From an uncultured Luminiphilus sp. (GTDB lineage Bacteria > Pseudomonadota > Gammaproteobacteria > Pseudomonadales > Halieaceae): DNA of 64,000 nucleotides. Where the stretch lies: positions 1-64,000 of the forward strand of contig CALKNZ010000001.1 of the NCBI GenBank assembly GCA_938091995.1, in the 5' to 3' direction. Of this stretch, positions 36,876 through 46,613 are shown piece after piece (the stretch's first letter is position 1; each line of letters begins with the position of its first letter). A program made the position numbers and the translations under genes. Below the pieces are notes generated by a model. That model searched no databases and was not told the origin of the DNA. It saw nothing but the letters and a program-made list of their open reading frames with translations.

Positions 36876-39499
36876 AGTTGGCTTGGCAGTTCGGCATCCA
36901 GAGCGCGCTTGATGGCATCCTCTAGACGATTTAAGGCGTTTTCATCACCGATGCTGTTGCCATCGGTGCTGGTGACAAAAAACACATCCTCCACGCGCTC
37001 ACCCAGGGTCTGAATTTTTGCAGCTTGAAGGGATACATTTTGGTCTATGAACACTGCTCCAATATTGGCGAGAAGCCCCGGGCGGTCGGGCGTTGCGACT
37101 TCCAGTACGGTCCAGCCTCGTCGTTCATCTTGGTGCACTGAAGTTTCAGTGGGTATGACGAATGACTTTTGACGACGGGGTGTGTGTCGACTGACAGTTC
37201 GTATCTCTTTTCGTATCAGGGCTTCAGACAGTTTGTCGCGAATGCCCGATAAAGTGTGGTGATCCCCGGGGACTGGATTGCCATCGGCCTTGAGCACATA
37301 AAATGTATCTAAAGTCGCGCCATCACCCCCCGAGTAAATCCTAGCGTCGTTGACACTAAGGTCTAAAAATTCCAGCTGGGAGCAGATGCGGGCGAAGAGA
37401 TCAGGGCTGTCGGGTGCATGAACAAAAATTTGGGTGGCGTTAGCCACGGTCGAGTCGCCGCTTTGCCTAACGAGCACCAGGGCTTGTTCCAAATTGCTGT
37501 GGTCGGCGATGGACTCGGTATGCCAGGCGATATCATCCGGGCGCTCTCTCAGAAAATAATCATCGCCTCGAAGCGCCCAAATAGCCTCGATATCGGCCTT
37601 GATGAATCCTCTGTCCTCCAGCAATTCTAGGGCTGCCTGTCGCGTAGTATCGACCACGCTTTGGCGATCTACTGGGTTTTCAAGGCCGCGGGTTAGCGCT
37701 CGGCGCGTCTCCGTGTAGGTCTGACGCAAGAGCGTGCTGCGCCAAGCATTCCAGAGCTCGGGATTGGTGCCGTGAATATCGGCTACCGTTAGGGTATACA
37801 AATAATCCAGCCGCTCTTGCGTGGCCACGTGGTGGGCAAAGCGAGCTATTTCATCTGGATCGGAAATATCTTTCCGCTGGGAAAACGAGCTCATCAGCAG
37901 ATGGTTTCGGACCAGCCACACGACCAAGTCCGTATCGGTTTTGTTCAGGTCGTGTCGTTCGCAAAATCCTTGTGCATCCACAGCACCCAGCTCGGAGTGG
38001 TCTCCCCCTCGACCTTTGCCAATATCGTGATAAAGAGCTGCAATGTAGAGCAACTCGGGGGCTCTAAGTCGCTGAGCGATGCGTGTTGAAACCGGGAATT
38101 TATCGGTGTAGTCGGCTCGCATGAAACGCCGCGTGTTGGCCAAAACTTCGAGTGTATGAGCCTCAACGGTATAGGCATGAAATAGGTCAAATTGCATTTG
38201 CCCTACAATACGTCCAAATTCTGGTAGATACCGGCCCAGCAAGCCATGTCTTGCCATGCGACGAAGCTGTAAGGTGACGCCGTGGGGAGACCGAATAAGT
38301 TCCATAAATAGCGCTTGATTGACAGGGTCGGCTCTAAATGGCGGATCGATAAGATCGTGAGCGGCTCTCAGTAAACGCCAGGTTCCTGGCGCAATGCCAC
38401 TGATGTCTGAATTGTTGGCAAGTATGACGAAAACCCGCAGTAAATTTGACGGTTCTCTAATGAAAATGTCGTCTTGTCTGGCGGAAAGTAACCCGCCAAT
38501 GACCTCAAAGTCATCGCTAAGGAGCCGCGCTTTTTCTCGGTCATCGTTGTGTAAAATTTGTCGATCGAAGGCCTGCAATACCAATTCACGAAGCTGCGCT
38601 AGAGCCTGCGCCCAGCGATAATAAACCTGCATAAATTGTTCGACGGCAAGCTTTTCACCGTCGACCATTTCCCACAGTTGGGAGAGCTTTTGCTGTTGCT
38701 CAAAAAGAAGTCGGTCTTCCTCGCGATCGTTAAGCATATGTAGGGCAAACCGAACCTGACCTATAAAGTTTTGACCGGCTTCTAGCATCCGTTGTTCATC
38801 GGTATTGAGAAAATCAGCTTCATTAAGCTCTTTTAAAGGGACATCGTAATGACGCTTGGCAATCCAGCCAATGACCTGAATATCTCGTAGGCCCCCGGGC
38901 CCATTTTTAACATGGGGTTCTAAATTACTTTCAGTGTTACCGAAGTGGTCGTGGCGAGACTCAGTTTCCTCAAGCTTCGCCGTGTAAAACGCTTTACTGT
39001 CCCACATTCGCTCCGGATCAATACGGCCTTTGAGTTGTGCAAACAGATCGTTGCTTCCCGCAACGCAGCGTGCTTCTAGCATCGAGGTAAAAATCGTGAG
39101 GTCCTCTCGCGCAAGGGCTTCACATTCCTCGAGAGTCCGAACACTCGACCCAACTTTGAGACCGATATCCCAAAGGTTTCTGAGCAGCTCTGAGATTTGA
39201 GCTGCGGTATCTTCCTCAGGCGGATGTGTGACCAAAATGAGCAGGTCAATATCGGAGTGGGGATACAATTCACCGCGACCATACCCACCCACTGCGGCAA
39301 GGGCTAAATCTGGGCGTTGGTTCAGATGAATACCCCAAAGATGCGTCAGCACGTTGTCGACCGCATTGGAGCGTGCGGACAGAAGTGGCCAGACCGGACT
39401 TGTGGGATGAAAGTTCCCCGCGATTTCTTCAGTGACCTGCGCGAGGTACCTCTGACAATCTTGAACAGGTTGGTCTGAATGGCTAATCGGGTTGGCCAT
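36872..39499 (-). CDS. glnD: Bifunctional uridylyltransferase/uridylyl-removing enzyme GlnD
   Basis: 875 residues, the primary nitrogen sensor: it uridylylates and deuridylylates PII according to glutamine. N-terminal nucleotidyltransferase motif GGYGRGELYPHSDIDLL (about 71-87), the HD domain YHDIGKGRGGDHSELG in the middle, and two C-terminal ACT domains (around residues 690-780 and 800-875). I start at ATG 39499, with AGAGA about nine bases upstream; an in-frame ATG at 39508 is too close to it. Between map and dapC, as in Pseudomonas. Confidence 0.95.
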   Translation of the reverse strand: MANPISHSDQPVQDCQRYLAQVTEEIAGNFHPTSPVWPLLSARSNAVDNVLTHLWGIHLNQRPDLALAAVGGYGRGELYPHSDIDLLILVTHPPEEDTAAQISELLRNLWDIGLKVGSSVRTLEECEALAREDLTIFTSMLEARCVAGSNDLFAQLKGRIDPERMWDSKAFYTAKLEETESRHDHFGNTESNLEPHVKNGPGGLRDIQVIGWIAKRHYDVPLKELNEADFLNTDEQRMLEAGQNFIGQVRFALHMLNDREEDRLLFEQQQKLSQLWEMVDGEKLAVEQFMQVYYRWAQALAQLRELVLQAFDRQILHNDDREKARLLSDDFEVIGGLLSARQDDIFIREPSNLLRVFVILANNSDISGIAPGTWRLLRAAHDLIDPPFRADPVNQALFMELIRSPHGVTLQLRRMARHGLLGRYLPEFGRIVGQMQFDLFHAYTVEAHTLEVLANTRRFMRADYTDKFPVSTRIAQRLRAPELLYIAALYHDIGKGRGGDHSELGAVDAQGFCERHDLNKTDTDLVVWLVRNHLLMSSFSQRKDISDPDEIARFAHHVATQERLDYLYTLTVADIHGTNPELWNAWRSTLLRQTYTETRRALTRGLENPVDRQSVVDTTRQAALELLEDRGFIKADIEAIWALRGDDYFLRERPDDIAWHTESIADHSNLEQALVLVRQSGDSTVANATQIFVHAPDSPDLFARICSQLEFLDLSVNDARIYSGGDGATLDTFYVLKADGNPVPGDHHTLSGIRDKLSEALIRKEIRTVSRHTPRRQKSFVIPTETSVHQDERRGWTVLEVATPDRPGLLANIGAVFIDQNVSLQAAKIQTLGERVEDVFFVTSTDGNSIGDENALNRLEDAIKRALDAELPSQL

Positions 39500-39522
39500 G
39501 GATTGCATTCTCTAAATCTAAC

Positions 39523-40302
39523 TCAACAGGGTAGGACTTCGGGGGTTCTCTGAGTAAACACCTCACAGCCATTGGCAGTGACTGCTAGGGTATGCTCCCA
39601 TTGCGCGGAAAGCCGTCCATCTCGAGTGGTTACGGTCCAGCCATCCTTGGTATTGAGTTTGGTATGACGCTTGCCGGCATTGATCATGGGTTCAATGGTA
39701 AAAGTCATGCCCTCCGTGAGGACTTCGCCTAAGCCGGGAGAGCCGTAGTGGAGTATTTGAGGCTCTTCATGGAAAATTTTGCCGATACCATGCCCGCAGT
39801 ATTCTCGAACGACTGAATAATAGTTTTCCTCGGCATATTGCTGGATCACATGACCAATATCGCCCAGCGTCGTACCCGGGCGGACAATCGCCAAAGCCTT
39901 ATAAAGGCATTCTTGGGTGATGCGCATGAGCCGCTCTGCGTGGGGTGCTACGTCTCCCACCCCAACCATGATGCTGGTATCGCCATGCCACCCGTCTTTA
40001 ATCACGGTGACGTCGATGTTAATGATGTCGCCGTTACGCAGTTTTTTGCTGTCAGAGGGGATGCCGTGACAGATAACATCGTTGACCGACGTGCAAATGG
40101 ACTTTGGAAACCCGTGATAGTTTAAAGGAGCCGGGATGGCCTGCTGAACGTTGACGATGTAATCGTGACAAATACGATCTAGCTCCCCAGTGGTCATACC
40201 CACTTTGACTAGGGGTTCTATCATCTCCAGAACTTCGGCAGCTAGGCGGCCTGCAACGCGCATGCCTTGGAGCTCTTCGGGTGTTTTGGGCGTAACGGCC
40301 AT
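39523..40302 (-). CDS. map: Methionine aminopeptidase, type I
   Basis: 259 residues from the ATG at 40302, which has a GGAAC upstream; earlier in-frame codons lie in the divergent promoter region. It removes initiator methionine. Metal ligands occur in INIDVTVIKDGWHGDTS (two Asp), CGHGIGKIFHEEP (His) and later Glu residues (EGMTFTIEP and QWEHTLAV). Divergent from rpsB across 250 bp, the conserved map/rpsB arrangement of proteobacteria. Confidence 0.96.
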   Translation of the reverse strand: MAVTPKTPEELQGMRVAGRLAAEVLEMIEPLVKVGMTTGELDRICHDYIVNVQQAIPAPLNYHGFPKSICTSVNDVICHGIPSDSKKLRNGDIINIDVTVIKDGWHGDTSIMVGVGDVAPHAERLMRITQECLYKALAIVRPGTTLGDIGHVIQQYAEENYYSVVREYCGHGIGKIFHEEPQILHYGSPGLGEVLTEGMTFTIEPMINAGKRHTKLNTKDGWTVTTRDGRLSAQWEHTLAVTANGCEVFTQRTPEVLPC

Positions 40303-40393
40303 GCTGTTCCACGTCTTGGATTGGGTATCTTTGGTATTGTAACGAAAGCACAGCCGAATGTCCTTTTTCCTTCTCCAAATGTTAGATTTGTGG

Positions 40394-40552
40394 TATAACG
40401 CGCGCCTCGCTGGAATGAGTCTGGCGGGGCGGGGGCATGAGTCCACGCTTTAATGACGAAGTCACACCTCAAAAAATCTAGGCCGGGTGCCGTTATTCGG
40501 TTGGACCTAGTAGATGTGTGGTGATTTAAACCCAAACCTCAGGAAGGTATTT
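40394..40552 (+). promoter_or_regulatory. Structured rpsB leader with probable promoter
   Basis: A TATAAC hexamer at 40394-40399 is a likely -10; no strong -35 is visible 17 bp upstream. The leader contains a 7-bp hairpin GCCTCGC...GCGGGGC (40404-40430, one G-U pair). It also contains a long stem ATCTAGG (40476-40482) paired to CCTAG with a bulged T then AGAT (40506-40515). In E. coli the rpsB 5' leader mediates autogenous repression by S2; the same role here is an inference. Confidence 0.5.
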
Positions 40553-41320
40553 ATGGCACAGATAAGCATGCGCGATCTGCTTCAGGCAGGCGCTCACTTC
40601 GGGCACCAGACCCGATTCTGGAATCCCAAAATGGATCAATACATCTTTGGGGCTCGCAACAAAATTCACATTATTAACCTCGAGCACACAGTGCCCGCCT
40701 TCAATGAGGCCTTAAAGCAAGTTCAGCGTCTTGCCAGCAACAAAAGCAACATTATGTTTGTAGGCACCAAACGAGCGGCTGGAAAGGTGATTCAAGAGGA
40801 AGCCGCACGTTGTGGCATGCCCTACGTAAGCCATCGCTGGCTGGGTGGTATGCTTACTAACTATAAAACAGTGCGCTCTTCAATCAAGCGGCTTCGGGAG
40901 CTTGAGGGTCAAGAAGCCGACGGTACGTTTGACAAGTTGACTAAGAAAGAAGCGCTGATGCGCACGCGTTCAAAAGATAAACTGGAGCGTTCGGTAGGCG
41001 GTATCAAAGAAATGACGGGTTTGCCCGACGTCCTGTTTGTTATTGACGTCGATCACGAACGTATTGCCATTACTGAAGCCAACAAATTGGGTATCCCTGT
41101 CATTGGTATTGTCGATACGAATAGCGATCCCGATGGTGTGGACTACGTGATTCCTGGCAACGACGATGCCATTCGAGCGATTAGGCTCTACGTGAAAGCC
41201 GTCGCCGATGCGGTTTTAGAGGGCAAGGCCGAGCGAGGTGTGGCGCCTGTCGCTGATGAGCTTGTTGAGGTGGAAGAGACTCCAACAGATGCGACCGCTG
41301 CGGTAGAAGCTGACGCCTAA
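40553..41320 (+). CDS. rpsB: 30S ribosomal protein S2
   Basis: 255 residues. ATG at 40553 with AGGAAGG seven bases upstream gives the standard N-terminus [13 protein letters not shown]. Conserved motifs are [33 protein letters not shown], and [21 protein letters not shown]. The acidic C-terminal tail ends in EADA. A terminator-like hairpin separates it from tsf. Confidence 0.97.
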   Translation: MAQISMRDLLQAGAHFGHQTRFWNPKMDQYIFGARNKIHIINLEHTVPAFNEALKQVQRLASNKSNIMFVGTKRAAGKVIQEEAARCGMPYVSHRWLGGMLTNYKTVRSSIKRLRELEGQEADGTFDKLTKKEALMRTRSKDKLERSVGGIKEMTGLPDVLFVIDVDHERIAITEANKLGIPVIGIVDTNSDPDGVDYVIPGNDDAIRAIRLYVKAVADAVLEGKAERGVAPVADELVEVEETPTDATAAVEADA

Positions 41321-41326
41321 GATGAT

Positions 41327-41351
41327 GCCGCGCTTCGCGCGGCTTTTTTTT
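41327..41351 (+). terminator. Intergenic terminator/attenuator between rpsB and tsf
   Basis: Perfect 7-bp stem GCCGCGC / GCGCGGC with a TTC loop (41327-41343), followed by eight T in a row to 41351. It lies six bases after the rpsB stop. In E. coli a comparable attenuator lowers tsf relative to rpsB; here 86 bp remain before tsf, enough for a second promoter, but none is clear. Confidence 0.9.
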
Positions 41352-41437
41352 AACCGGTGGGGCTAACGCCCTGCAACTCACTTTTAGAGACGCACTTTCG
41401 GCTATGACTGCGGAAGGTGCATTATGAGGAAGGAAAC

Positions 41438-42295
41438 ATGTCAGCAGCATTGGTGAAGGAGCTACGAGAGCGTACAGGACTGGGGCTCCTTGAGTGCAAA
41501 AGAGCGTTGAAGGAAGCCGATAACGACATTGACGCGGCGATAGAAGCCTTGCGCAAGTCCAGTGGCATGAAAGCGGCCAAAAAAGCGGGCCGTATTGCAG
41601 CGGATGGTGTTGTAACAACACGCATTGCAGAAGATGGTAGTTACGGTGTTTTGGTTGAAGTTAACAGTGAAACTGATTTTGTCGCTCGAGATGAAAATTT
41701 CTTGGGCTTTGTTGGTTCGGTAGCCGATGCGCTGTATGAAAGCCGCTCTGCTGACGTTGAGGCGCTTAAGACAGGCGCCCTTGAACAGGATCGCGAAGCG
41801 TTGGTGCAAAAAATTGGTGAGAATATTGGTGTTCGTAGAGCCTCGCTTGTGACCGCTGAAAACGGTGTGGTGGGTAGCTATGTCCACGGTAATAATCGCA
41901 TCGCGGTGTTGGTTGAGCTGCGTGGTGGTGATCAAGACCTTGCCCGAGACGTGGCCATGCATGTTGCTGCGGTTAATCCACAGGTTGTGTCCCCTGCTGA
42001 TATGCCCGAAGCACTTTTGGAAAAGGAACGCGACATTTTTACCGCTCAGGCACAAGAGTCGGGCAAGCCCGCGGAAATTATTGAAAAGATGATCGGCGGA
42101 CGTATTAAAAAGTACCTAGCTGAAAACAGCTTATCGGAGCAGGCTTTTGTTAAGGATCCTGATGTAACCGTTGGGCAGCTTGTTAAGGCGGCGAATGCTG
42201 AGGTGATTTCCTTCTCTCGTTTCGAGGTGGGCGAGGGCATCGAGGTGGAGAAGGTTGACTTTGCTGACGAGGTGGCCGCTCAGCTCAAGGGGTGA
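41438..42295 (+). CDS. tsf: Elongation factor Ts
   Basis: 285 residues, guanine nucleotide exchange factor for EF-Tu. The ATG at 41438 has GAGGAAGGA upstream, preferred over the ATG at 41417. The N-terminal UBA-like domain ([17 protein letters not shown]) is followed by the core motif [12 protein letters not shown], which holds the TDFV element that contacts EF-Tu. Length agrees with E. coli (283). Confidence 0.97.
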   Translation: MSAALVKELRERTGLGLLECKRALKEADNDIDAAIEALRKSSGMKAAKKAGRIAADGVVTTRIAEDGSYGVLVEVNSETDFVARDENFLGFVGSVADALYESRSADVEALKTGALEQDREALVQKIGENIGVRRASLVTAENGVVGSYVHGNNRIAVLVELRGGDQDLARDVAMHVAAVNPQVVSPADMPEALLEKERDIFTAQAQESGKPAEIIEKMIGGRIKKYLAENSLSEQAFVKDPDVTVGQLVKAANAEVISFSRFEVGEGIEVEKVDFADEVAAQLKG

Positions 42296-42454
42296 ATTTG
42301 AAGCGGTCTTGGCGGTGACGAGGCCGCTGTAACCCGGGCAATAGATTTTTTGTTGGTCATAAGTCGCTTAGTGAGCATTGGTCAGGAACTTATGGCCTGA
42401 CTTGGGACTCAAGTGTCCGGTAGGATAGGAACGTCTTGAGATAGGAGAAGGCCT

Positions 42455-43171
42455 GTGGCGAGCGAAAAAATATATAAGCGTATCCTCCTCAAGCTCAGTG
42501 GTGAGGCCCTTACCGGTGACGAAGCCTTTGGTATAGATCCCAAAATTTTAGATCAGCTCGCCCTTGAGGTGGGTCAATTGGTTGGTATTGGCGTACAAGT
42601 AGGCCTTGTTGTTGGCGGGGGCAATCTTTTTCGCGGCAAAGCGCTGCAAGAAGCTGGCCTCGACCGAGTGACTGGTGATCATATGGGGATGCTGGCCACC
42701 GTCATGAACGCTCTGGCACTCCGCGATGCCCTAGAACGTTCCAATATTGCGACTCAGGTGATGTCGGCCATCCCTATGAGTGGTGTGGTCGATCATTATG
42801 ACCGGCGAAAAGCCATCCGAGCATTATCTAATGGTGATGTCGTCATTTTCACCGCTGGGACAGGTAACCCATTCTTTACTACCGATTCGGCGGCCTGTTT
42901 GCGCGGCATTGAAATTAACGCCAACCTTGTCTTGAAAGCGACGAAAGTTGACGGTGTTTACAGCGCGGATCCTATGAAAGATGCGTCAGCGGAGCGTTAT
43001 GATCAGCTGACCTTTGATCAGGTCTTGGATCGTAAGCTCGAGGTCATGGATCTGACAGCAATCTGCTTGTGCCGTGATCATAATTTACCCGTTCGTGTCT
43101 TCGATATGGCACAGCGTGGTGCGCTGCTCAGCATTGTGCGCGGTGGCTCAGAGGGTACTTTGATTAGTTGA
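42455..43171 (+). CDS. pyrH: UMP kinase
   Basis: Phosphorylates UMP to UDP; hexameric, controlled by GTP and UTP. 238 residues from the GTG at 42455, which is preceded by AGGAGAAGG. Motifs [30 protein letters not shown] and [13 protein letters not shown] are complete. The 159-bp leader contains a hairpin (GTCAGG / CCTGAC at 42381-42401) and another near its 5' end, but no clear terminator. Confidence 0.96.
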   Translation: MASEKIYKRILLKLSGEALTGDEAFGIDPKILDQLALEVGQLVGIGVQVGLVVGGGNLFRGKALQEAGLDRVTGDHMGMLATVMNALALRDALERSNIATQVMSAIPMSGVVDHYDRRKAIRALSNGDVVIFTAGTGNPFFTTDSAACLRGIEINANLVLKATKVDGVYSADPMKDASAERYDQLTFDQVLDRKLEVMDLTAICLCRDHNLPVRVFDMAQRGALLSIVRGGSEGTLIS

Positions 43172-43217
43172 TGAGTGGTCTTGGTTAGCAGACCGTTGCG
43201 ATACAGGGAATAAAATC

Positions 43218-43775
43218 ATGATTGACGATATTCGCATTGAGACTGAAGAACGAATGGTGAAAGCCTTGGATGCTTTGGGGCACCACTTCAATAAGATTCG
43301 GACCGGGCGGGCCCATCCCAGCCTGCTTGACGGCATCAAAGCAGAATATTATGGGGCACTCACGCCCTTAAACCAGTTGGCAAATATCACCGTTGAGGAC
43401 GCCCGTACGTTGGCCGTTAGCGCTTTTGATAAAAGCATGACACCCACGATTGAAAAGGCGATCTTGAAATCCGATTTGGGTTTGAACCCCGCGACTGCCG
43501 GGGATGTGATGCGCATTCCTATGCCCATGTTGACGGAGGAAACCCGGCGTGGGTTTATTAAACAGGCCAGGGCTGAGGCGGAGTCTGGCCGGGTTTCGAT
43601 ACGCAGTGCTCGGCGTGACGCAAACGGCATGCTCAAGGAATTGCTCAAGGATAAAGAGATTTCAGAAGATGACGAGCGTCGTGCTCAGGAGGTCATCCAG
43701 AAGTTGACGGACAGTTTTGTCGCCAAAGTCGAGGACGCTTTGGCTGCGAAAGAAACTGATCTGATGGAAATTTGA
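43218..43775 (+). CDS. frr: Ribosome recycling factor
   Basis: 185 residues, splits post-termination ribosomes with EF-G. Full-length two-domain form: domain I helices with [17 protein letters not shown] at the N-terminus, domain II beta barrel around [10 protein letters not shown], and the C-terminal helix [18 protein letters not shown]. Forty-six bp after pyrH; uppS follows 20 bp later. Confidence 0.97.
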   Translation: MIDDIRIETEERMVKALDALGHHFNKIRTGRAHPSLLDGIKAEYYGALTPLNQLANITVEDARTLAVSAFDKSMTPTIEKAILKSDLGLNPATAGDVMRIPMPMLTEETRRGFIKQARAEAESGRVSIRSARRDANGMLKELLKDKEISEDDERRAQEVIQKLTDSFVAKVEDALAAKETDLMEI

Positions 43776-43795
43776 GCGCGGTTTTTGCTTAGACG

Positions 43796-44578
43796 ATGAA
43801 TAAGCCCTTCCCATCTAATCTTATTAAGTGGCGGCCAGATCCCAGGCATATTGCCATTATCATGGACGGTAACGGTCGCTGGGCGAGTCGGCGGGGACTT
43901 CCTGTTCCTGCGGGACACCGCGCAGGGGTTGAGGCAGTGCGAGCGGCACTGAAAACATGCAAGCAAAAAGGCATAGAAGTACTCACGCTCTTTGCTTTTA
44001 GCAGTGAGAACTGGGGCCGGCCTGAGACTGAGGTTCGAGCACTTATGGCGCTTCTCTGTCATTACTTGCGGAAAGAGGTTGAGCAGCTTCAACGTGACAA
44101 CGTTCGCCTGCGCTTTATCGGGCGACGAGATCGTTTAAGCTGTCGTCTGCAGCGGCTGATAGGCCGTAGTGAAGACATAACCGCAGCTAATACCGGTGCC
44201 ACGTTAGTGCTAGCCGTCGATTATGGCGGTCAGTGGGATGTTCTAGATGCTGTAAAGGCGCTAGCTGGTGAGGTGGCTAAGGGCACCTTATCGGCTGAGG
44301 ATATTGATTCAAGCCGTTTTGAGCAGGCGCTCTCTCTGGGTGATTTGCCCCCCCCCGATCTGTGTATCCGCACGGGCGGTGATGCGCGTATTTCTAATTT
44401 TATGCTTTGGCAGCTGGCATATACCGAGTTTTATTTTGCGGAGGCACTTTGGCCTGATTTCGATGAGGCCGCCTTAACACGCGCCATTGAGGACTTTCAG
44501 GGTCGTGAACGTCGCTTTGGATTGCGCCGCAGTGAAGAGATCTTCGAACAACCACTGGATCCTAACGGGAGCGCCTGA
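43796..44578 (+). CDS. uppS: Undecaprenyl diphosphate synthase
   Basis: 260 residues, cis-prenyltransferase making the C55 lipid carrier for cell wall and surface glycans. IIMDGNGRWA (with the catalytic Asp), FAFSSENWGRP, and the C-terminal CIRTGGDARISNFMLWQLAYTE motifs are complete. Two bp before cdsA. Confidence 0.96.
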   Translation: MNKPFPSNLIKWRPDPRHIAIIMDGNGRWASRRGLPVPAGHRAGVEAVRAALKTCKQKGIEVLTLFAFSSENWGRPETEVRALMALLCHYLRKEVEQLQRDNVRLRFIGRRDRLSCRLQRLIGRSEDITAANTGATLVLAVDYGGQWDVLDAVKALAGEVAKGTLSAEDIDSSRFEQALSLGDLPPPDLCIRTGGDARISNFMLWQLAYTEFYFAEALWPDFDEAALTRAIEDFQGRERRFGLRRSEEIFEQPLDPNGSA

Positions 44579-44580
44579 TA

Positions 44581-45417
44581 GTGCTGCGCCAGAGAGTAAT
44601 CACAGGCGTGATTTTGGCAGGGGCTTTTTTGGCGGCTGTTCTTTTCTTGCCCCTTGAAGTTGTGGCCGTAATTTTTGGAGCGGTTTCTGCCGCCGGTGCG
44701 TGGGAGTGGAGCGGCCTGTCCGGTATGAAAACCGCGGTAGGCCGTGCCCTTTACACTTTGCTCTACATGGTTTTTTTGATGACGCTTTGGTTCGTGTTTG
44801 CCCCAGGCGAGTCTCCGTCTCCCGATGTATTTCAGCCGTGGCTTGGTATTGCCTGCTTCTTTTGGTCTGTTGTCATGCTCATGGTTGAGAGCTATCCAGG
44901 CACTGCATGGGTTTGGCGCACACAGATCAGTCGCGCATTCGCCGGCTTATTCATCCTGGCGACCACATGGTTGTCGACTATTTTTTTGCTCACCCTATCC
45001 AGCGGTACCTGGCTGCTTGTTTTGCTGGTGCTGGCGGTGGCTGTGGCCGATATTGCCGCTTACTTTGCCGGTCGTCGCTGGGGACGTCATAAACTGGCTG
45101 TCAGAGTAAGCCCTGGAAAAACCTGGGAAGGCTTTTGGGGAGGCGTTACCTCGGTCGTGGCACTATCCCTAATCATCGCTTACGTTTTACCCAACCATAT
45201 GGCACATCTGTCGGTGATCACTTTGGTGCTCATGGGTCTTGCAGTTGCGGGTGCATCCGTACTGGGTGACCTCACCGTTAGTATGGTGAAGCGCGAAACT
45301 GGCGTTAAGGATTCAGGCAAGCTGCTTCCCGGTCATGGTGGCCTTTTGGATAGGATAGATGGCTTGTGCGCTGCGGCGCCTGTTTTTGCGTTGGGTTTAC
45401 TCCTTGCGGGCTACTGA
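44581..45417 (+). CDS. cdsA: Phosphatidate cytidylyltransferase
   Basis: 278 residues with seven or eight membrane helices, forming CDP-diacylglycerol from phosphatidate and CTP. The family signature near the C-terminus (SMVKRETGVKDSGKLLPGHG then DRIDGL) includes the metal-binding Asp residues. GTG start at 44581. The dxr start lies one base after its stop. Confidence 0.95.
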   Translation: MLRQRVITGVILAGAFLAAVLFLPLEVVAVIFGAVSAAGAWEWSGLSGMKTAVGRALYTLLYMVFLMTLWFVFAPGESPSPDVFQPWLGIACFFWSVVMLMVESYPGTAWVWRTQISRAFAGLFILATTWLSTIFLLTLSSGTWLLVLLVLAVAVADIAAYFAGRRWGRHKLAVRVSPGKTWEGFWGGVTSVVALSLIIAYVLPNHMAHLSVITLVLMGLAVAGASVLGDLTVSMVKRETGVKDSGKLLPGHGGLLDRIDGLCAAAPVFALGLLLAGY

Positions 45418-45418
45418 G

Positions 45419-46609
45419 GTGAAACAGGTCGTTGTATTAGGGGCCACGGGATCGATAGGTTTGAGCACCCTTGATGTACTCAACCGTCATACAGATCGCT
45501 TCAACCTTCACACCATTACGGCTAACCGCTCTGTCGAAAAAATGCTGGAACTGGTGCTGGCTTATGAGCCCCAGCAAGCGATCATGGCATGCCCTGATGC
45601 TGCAGAGGAGTTAGCGTCTCGACTGCCGGTTGAGTCCCCTACGCGGGTGCTGGGTGGCGAGCAGGCCCTGATTGATGCGGCTTCAGCCAGTGACGTCGAT
45701 GTGGTCATGGCTGCCATTGTTGGCTTTGCTGGCCTGCGACCCACATTGGCCGCTGCAGAACACGGCAAGCGGCTCCTTCTGGCTAACAAAGAAGCCTTGG
45801 TTAGTGCGGGTGGTGTTTTTATGGAAGCCGCGCGTGCCGGTGGTGCTACGTTGCTGCCAATCGATAGCGAGCATAATGCGATGTTTCAATGTATCCCGGC
45901 GAATAGCCGGGGTCGTCCCTACACTGCGGGGGTGGAGAAGATTTTACTCACCGCTTCAGGAGGGCCTTTTCGAGGGCGCAGCCGCAGTGAGTTGGCGGGC
46001 GTAACACCGGAGCAAGCCTGTGCGCATCCTAACTGGTCTATGGGTCGCAAAATATCGGTGGACTCAGCAACACTGCTAAACAAGGGGCTAGAACTGGCAG
46101 AGGCGTGCTGGTTGTTTGATTGCACGCCGGATGATATTGATGTGGTGGTTCATCCCCAGAGTATTATCCATTCATTGGTCCGCTACGACGATGGTTCTGT
46201 GCTTGCACAGCTGGGAAACCCTGATATGCGCACGCCAATCGCCTATGGCTTATCCTGGCCTGAGCGTATCGATGCCGGTGTTTCTCCCTTAGATTTGATC
46301 AGCTTGGCTCAACTCGACTTTGAAGCTCCTGATTTGGATGCCTTTCCCTGCCTTCGATTGGCACAAGAAGCGATAACCCAGCCCGGCGGTATGTGCGTCC
46401 TTAATGCCGCCAATGAGATCGCGGTTGCCGCATTTTTGGAGGGCCAGTTGACATTTACAGGTATTGATAAGGTGATAGCACATACCCTTGAGAAGGTCCC
46501 CAGCGTCGAGCCGGAAAATCTAGAGGGGGTTGAGGCCCTCGATGGTCGCGCAAGGGTCTGTGCTCAAGAGCGTGTTGAACAGCTAGAACGCGACACGGGA
46601 GGTGTCTGA
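45419..46609 (+). CDS. dxr: 1-deoxy-D-xylulose 5-phosphate reductoisomerase
   Basis: 396 residues (E. coli 398) from the GTG at 45419, which gives the family start KQVVVLGATGSIG. Second enzyme of the MEP isoprenoid route, NADPH-dependent. The NADPH loop GATGSIG, catalytic metal motif LLPIDSEHNAMFQ, and substrate loops TASGGPFRG and HPNWSMGRKISVDSATLLNKGLE are intact. The MEP route supplies the precursors used by the neighbouring uppS. Confidence 0.96.
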   Translation: MKQVVVLGATGSIGLSTLDVLNRHTDRFNLHTITANRSVEKMLELVLAYEPQQAIMACPDAAEELASRLPVESPTRVLGGEQALIDAASASDVDVVMAAIVGFAGLRPTLAAAEHGKRLLLANKEALVSAGGVFMEAARAGGATLLPIDSEHNAMFQCIPANSRGRPYTAGVEKILLTASGGPFRGRSRSELAGVTPEQACAHPNWSMGRKISVDSATLLNKGLELAEACWLFDCTPDDIDVVVHPQSIIHSLVRYDDGSVLAQLGNPDMRTPIAYGLSWPERIDAGVSPLDLISLAQLDFEAPDLDAFPCLRLAQEAITQPGGMCVLNAANEIAVAAFLEGQLTFTGIDKVIAHTLEKVPSVEPENLEGVEALDGRARVCAQERVEQLERDTGGV

Positions 46610-46613
46610 AGTT

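Noticed and set aside
37817..38089. Plus-strand frames inside glnD
   Set aside because: Antisense to the HD-domain region of GlnD, with no start signal.
41462..42055. A 197-residue minus-strand open frame inside tsf
   Set aside because: The sense strand is clearly EF-Ts. The antisense frame has odd composition and no recognisable domain.
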